From: Nitrospira sp.
GTDB lineage: Bacteria; Nitrospirota; Nitrospiria; Nitrospirales; Nitrospiraceae
Direction of reading: 5' to 3'
Assembly: GCA_015709715.1 (NCBI GenBank)
Contig: CP054184.1
Span: forward strand, 2,775,001-2,839,000
Length of the DNA: 64,000 nucleotides
The notes under the pieces were generated by a model. That model made no database searches. It was given only the letters and a program-made list of their open reading frames with translations, and was not told the origin of the DNA. Position 1 is the stretch's first letter; each line of letters starts with the position of its first letter. Of this stretch, positions 60,665 through 64,000 are shown one piece after another. Both the position numbers and the translations under genes were made by a program.

Positions 60665-60937
60665 CCGGGTTGACTCGCGATGTACCGATGCTGGGGAGTT
60701 GGTAGGCGGAGTCGGCATGTGGATGTGGGCATCTACATTAAAGAAGGAACGTAATGAGGGAAGAATGATGGCACATTGGGGAACAGCAGCACTGGTGTCG
60801 GGGATCGTCGTGATGACTTGTGGGGCTCGGTGGTAAAGGGAGCCCCGCAAACCACCAGCACCGCATTAACCGACCTCAAATAGCCAGCGCTCCAAGAACA
60901 CTGGGAAGGAGCGGCTGGTTGAGAAGGGGAAAAGCCT
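60665..60937. other. Intergenic region with a 23-codon lipoprotein-like stub
   Basis: ATG 60765 opens a 23-codon frame (MMAHWGTAALVSGIVVMTCG...) ending at 60836 that resembles the signal and lipobox of a lipoprotein cut off just after its Cys. It is preceded by GGAAGA. It may be a remnant or a tiny peptide. Nothing else was recognised. Confidence 0.35.
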
Positions 60938-61516
60938 ATGTCGACTTTCTTCGAGGATTCCATTGAAATCAAGAGGCCCTGGTCCGATTGGATATTCCTG
61001 CGACAGCAGCGGGATATGGATGGCAATGGCGGTTTTCATATCCATAATCCGTGGGGCAATTCGAACCAGCCCCAGGGCGACGCCTCCAGGAATCGACTGG
61101 AGTTCGGCTATCGGACGCCCACCGGCCAAGATTTGTGGGGGCAATTGGTCATTCACGGGCCTACCGGTAACGTTGGAATCGGCAAGGTCGCGCCGAGCGC
61201 CAAACTCGACGTGAATGGCGATGTAGCGGTCAGCGGCAGTGTGCGCATCAAGGACTGGACATTAGCCGTGCCAGATACCGTGTTCGAACAGGAGTACCAG
61301 CTCTTGGATTTGGATGAAGTGCGGGAGTATGTCCACCTCAACAGGCACTTGCCCGATGTCCCATCCGCCGCAGAGGTGCAACGAGATGGCGTGAGTCTCG
61401 GCGATTTTTCGATGAAACTGCTCAAGAAGATCGAGGAACTCACACTGTACGTGGTGCAGCAGCACGACACCATTCGAGCCTTGGAGCAGCGTCTCGACCA
61501 GATCGAAAACCGCTGA
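60938..61516 (+). CDS. Tail-fibre-like protein with C-terminal coiled coil
   Basis: This 192-residue protein has an N-terminal beta-rich region. It contains GNVGIGKVAPSAKLDVNGD, the repeat found in phage and bacterial fibre proteins, then LNRHLPDVPSAAEVQRDGVS and a long amphipathic helix ending IRALEQRLDQIENR. These suggest a trimeric fibre with a coiled-coil end. No signal peptide or protease domain is visible. The hydrolase at 61539 begins with a similar beta-rich motif. Confidence 0.7.
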   Translation: MSTFFEDSIEIKRPWSDWIFLRQQRDMDGNGGFHIHNPWGNSNQPQGDASRNRLEFGYRTPTGQDLWGQLVIHGPTGNVGIGKVAPSAKLDVNGDVAVSGSVRIKDWTLAVPDTVFEQEYQLLDLDEVREYVHLNRHLPDVPSAAEVQRDGVSLGDFSMKLLKKIEELTLYVVQQHDTIRALEQRLDQIENR

Positions 61517-61538
61517 TCAATCGAAGTGAGGCCACCCC

Positions 61539-63491
61539 ATGCTAAATCTCCGCAAGGCGAATCAAAACGTCTTGAGCATTGCATCGAACGGCGATGTAAC
61601 CTTCTCGAATATCTATAGAGAAGTGGTGACCAATCCGCCCCTGGCCGGCGAGCTGCAAATCCGAAAAGGGGCCGCGATGCAGGCGAGTTCGAAACAATCC
61701 GGTGCGGTGCGAAACGTCGAGCTGAGAGGCCGGCTCTTTGACAACGCGGTGTTTCCCGGGCAAGGCCTGCAGCTAAGGGATGCCACGGGCGTCCAAGCCG
61801 AATTCGACGTGGCCGGCGACCTCTATGTGCGCGGTCGTGTGACCAACGCCCTAACTAATCCCGCTACGCCTGGGCCGTTCGCTGTGATCAGCGTGGTGTA
61901 TGCAGCGGCCGGGTTAAGTTATGGCGCTGGTCTCGCGCAGTATGCCGTATTTCAGACGCCATCGCCTGGATACGCCACGCGGAGAATCGATATTTCCGAC
62001 TTTGCCAACCTCCCTGCATCTCCGACGTGGCCGTTCAACGCGACCAATGTTCCGATCAATGGGTTACTGAGGATACCTCAAGGTCCGGGTCCCTTCCCGT
62101 TAGTGCTCTTCGTTCATGGCAACCACAGTCCCACCGAAAATTCCACGCCAGGCTATGTATATCTCATGGACCTGCTCGCGTCCCACGGCATGATCGCCGG
62201 AAGCGTGGATTGCAATTTCCTGAACGGCTGGAACTTCGGAGAGAACGACGGCCGAGCGATTGTCCACTTGGAGCACGTGAAACAATTCCGAATCTGGAAC
62301 CAACAAGCAGGCCATCCGCTTGCCGGGAAGGTCGATCTGGCGCATGTCATGATCGCGGGCCACTCCCGTGGCGGAGAAGGCACCGGCCACGCCAGCGCGT
62401 TTAACGAACTCACATCGGTAGTTCCGGATCCAGGGGATCCCGCCGTGCCGTTGGATGGCTCTCGTGGACTGGGTCCTTATCAGTTCTCGCTGAAGGCTGT
62501 GGTTGCCATCGCCCCGACAGAAAACCAATATCAGCCTGTGGCAGGTCGGGTGGTGGTGAAGGACAACTACTTCATCGTGCACGGTAGCCGTGATGGCGAT
62601 GTGTCGGATTTTCAGGGCTATCAAACCTATGATCGGGCCCAGCCCATTCATCTCGCCAACCCCACGCAAGTCGCGCGTGGCTTCAAATCCTTATTGTGGG
62701 TGTACGGAGCCAATCATAATCACTTCAATTCGGTCTGGGGGCAAGATGACGGCCCAACTATTTCGCGGGCTGATCAGGAGAACGTCGCGAAGGTGTATTT
62801 TTCGGCCCTTGCGCAAGGCGCTCTCCTGCACCGCGGCCAATATCTGAACGTGCTGAAGGACGTAGGCATGGCCCAGCGCTCTGGTTGGATACCGGCGTCA
62901 ATGACGCTAGTCAGCCAGTATCAGGATCATCAGCGCATCTTTATGGCGCACTACGAAGAGGATGCCAATGCCAGCACGCCATCTCCGCCGGTCAATGGCA
63001 CCATCAATTCGTCGGGCGTCACCGTCAGCGAACTGCTATTCAATCAAGGCTCGGGAGGGAATCTGTACCAACAGACGAAGGGCCTGCGAGTTGATTGGTC
63101 ATCCTCCACAGGCCGCTACGAACTCAACATTCACGCGGGAGGACTGCCCGGCAGCAAATTGCACATATTAGCGCTTAGGAGCGGGCAGTCGGACGATGCG
63201 AAGAATCAGGCCAATGCGTTTCAAGACTTCAGCATCGTGGTCAGCGATGGGACTCACAGCCACACCGTGAGAGCCGCGCAATTCCAACCCTTTCCATATC
63301 CCGCACAACTGGCGGGAGGCATGCGGCGCTCGGTGATGCAAACGGTACGAGTACCGTTGCGAGTGTTCGCCGATGCGGGCGTGAATATACGCCAGATCCG
63401 GCAAATCGCATTCCGCTTTGATCAACCGATCAGCGGAACTGCTGTCATTCAGGGCTCCATGTATTTTGACGAGGTACAGTTAACCCACTAG
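61539..63491 (+). CDS. Large alpha/beta hydrolase with fibre-like N-terminus
   Basis: In this 650-residue protein, residues 1-110 are beta-rich and resemble fibre modules (LSIASNGDVTFSN, DVAGDLYVRGRV). The hydrolase domain (about 120-450) has oxyanion VLFVHGNHSP, nucleophile GHSRGGEG (Ser) and a candidate His in YGANHNHFN, resembling PAF-acetylhydrolase/dienelactone-type folds. The C-terminal ~180 residues are beta-rich. No signal peptide is seen. It follows the fibre gene by 22 bases; joint assembly is inferred. Confidence 0.78.
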   Translation: MLNLRKANQNVLSIASNGDVTFSNIYREVVTNPPLAGELQIRKGAAMQASSKQSGAVRNVELRGRLFDNAVFPGQGLQLRDATGVQAEFDVAGDLYVRGRVTNALTNPATPGPFAVISVVYAAAGLSYGAGLAQYAVFQTPSPGYATRRIDISDFANLPASPTWPFNATNVPINGLLRIPQGPGPFPLVLFVHGNHSPTENSTPGYVYLMDLLASHGMIAGSVDCNFLNGWNFGENDGRAIVHLEHVKQFRIWNQQAGHPLAGKVDLAHVMIAGHSRGGEGTGHASAFNELTSVVPDPGDPAVPLDGSRGLGPYQFSLKAVVAIAPTENQYQPVAGRVVVKDNYFIVHGSRDGDVSDFQGYQTYDRAQPIHLANPTQVARGFKSLLWVYGANHNHFNSVWGQDDGPTISRADQENVAKVYFSALAQGALLHRGQYLNVLKDVGMAQRSGWIPASMTLVSQYQDHQRIFMAHYEEDANASTPSPPVNGTINSSGVTVSELLFNQGSGGNLYQQTKGLRVDWSSSTGRYELNIHAGGLPGSKLHILALRSGQSDDAKNQANAFQDFSIVVSDGTHSHTVRAAQFQPFPYPAQLAGGMRRSVMQTVRVPLRVFADAGVNIRQIRQIAFRFDQPISGTAVIQGSMYFDEVQLTH

Positions 63492-63514
63492 ACCGTGGGG
63501 AGGGAGGGGGCACC

Positions 63515-63934
63515 ATGGCAGAGGGCATGGTCGTTGAAAAAGTCGAGCTCCATGCAGCTCGCCCGGAAGCGGCGGACGTGCGAAAACTCGAGCATCTACG
63601 AGCGGAAGGGGCTGCTGCGATTCCCGACGTGTCCTACATCATTAAAGTTTACATTCAGAATTTGCCACCGCCCGGAGGCAGCGGCTATGCGCTCTACGTC
63701 GGGGACAGGGAGGTTAGAAAATACGCGCAGTTCAAGAACGGCATCTTTTTCAAGGTCACCGACCCCAAACTCCTGGCATCCTATCGCGGCAAGAAAATAC
63801 GCTTTCGACGTGCGCCCGAAGGCGAGTTCATAGAAACGAACGTGATCTTTCCGGCTGCGGCGGCTGAACGCGGCCGGACGGAGGATGCGCGCTCGCGAGA
63901 GTTGCCTACTCAAGAGGAAGTGTTGCGAGAGTAA
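63515..63934 (+). CDS. Hypothetical protein, beta-sandwich-like
   Basis: This 139-residue protein has a strand-rich centre (SYIIKVYIQNLPPPGGSGYA, GDREVRKYAQFKNGIFF) between charged ends. No signal peptide and no known family. A GGGAGG site precedes the ATG. It follows the hydrolase by 23 bases and is probably in the same transcript. The remaining 66 bases of the window are AT-rich with no gene. Confidence 0.6.
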   Translation: MAEGMVVEKVELHAARPEAADVRKLEHLRAEGAAAIPDVSYIIKVYIQNLPPPGGSGYALYVGDREVRKYAQFKNGIFFKVTDPKLLASYRGKKIRFRRAPEGEFIETNVIFPAAAAERGRTEDARSRELPTQEEVLRE

Positions 63935-64000
63935 GAGCCTTAAACAGAGTTAATGTTGTCTATATCACTTTCCCTCTGAGCCGCGGTCTTTTTAGAGTGA

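Noticed and set aside
1-64000. tRNA, rRNA, CRISPR, IS or phage integrase
   Set aside because: None was recognised: no cloverleaf-like stretch in the gaps, no direct repeat-spacer pattern, no transposase or integrase motifs. A covariance-model scan was not possible here.

Overview
The window looks like chromosomal DNA of a chemolithoautotrophic Nitrospira-like bacterium. This is inferred from gene content, not from a marker gene. The signs are many small periplasmic c-type cytochromes and cupredoxins, a 2-oxoacid:ferredoxin oxidoreductase of the kind used for reductive carbon fixation, PPK2, many small lipoproteins, and high GC with tightly overlapping operons. There are no rRNA or tRNA genes, no CRISPR array and no recognisable IS element.

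Layout. 1-9.4 kb (+): tri-heme cytochrome (partial at the window edge), DsrE protein, PPK2, mono-heme cytochrome, YtxH protein, a three-gene 2-oxoacid:ferredoxin oxidoreductase (fused gamma-delta, alpha, beta), a cytochrome c'-like lipoprotein and a hemerythrin. Then comes a compact redox module of a diheme c protein, an H-x13-H twice diheme-b membrane protein and a multiheme c protein interrupted by a frameshift. 9.4-19 kb is mainly a long minus-strand stress operon: Hsp20, a 50-residue membrane protein, a phosphoribosyltransferase, a zinc protein, a cupredoxin, an NTF2-like protein, UspA, cytochrome c, a thioredoxin-CcdA fusion and a GNAT/ADP-forming acyl-CoA synthetase fusion. 19.5-25.4 kb (-): acyl-CoA synthetase, E1 alpha, E1 beta, E2, acyl carrier protein and a nucleotidyltransferase, with no E3. 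25.4-31.4 kb: a cDPG-synthetase-like GTPase, a zinc ribbon protein, a trypsin-like protease, PolX and malic enzyme. 31.4-35.7 kb: a lipoprotein cluster with visibly lower GC and a decayed member. 35.8-41.3 kb: UspA, a PAS-LuxR regulator, three cupredoxins, a small secreted family present as two intact copies plus a remnant, and a Fic toxin-antitoxin pair. 41.3-48.4 kb: an outer-membrane protein, an MlaC-like protein, a 1412-residue activase/dehydratase-like fusion and a diaminopimelate-dehydrogenase-like protein. 48.4-56.5 kb: an Slp lipoprotein, a second phosphoribosyltransferase, PEBP, VOC, CapA, a CuA-like cupredoxin, a cytochrome, a three-repeat basic protein, a regulator with a Glu in place of its phospho-Asp, and an EEP hydrolase. 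56.5-64 kb is accessory in character: a shattered GH13 gene, a possible caspase remnant, a subtilisin, a triple-repeat Cys protein, a fibre-like protein, a large alpha/beta hydrolase and an unknown.

The common theme is periplasmic redox and stress handling around a carbon/energy core. Ten upstream regions carry a -24/-12 element of the sigma-54 type in the correct orientation, four of them close to consensus. This suggests that much of the window (Hsp20 operon, UspA, protease, lipoproteins, acyl-CoA synthetase operon) may be under RpoN control.
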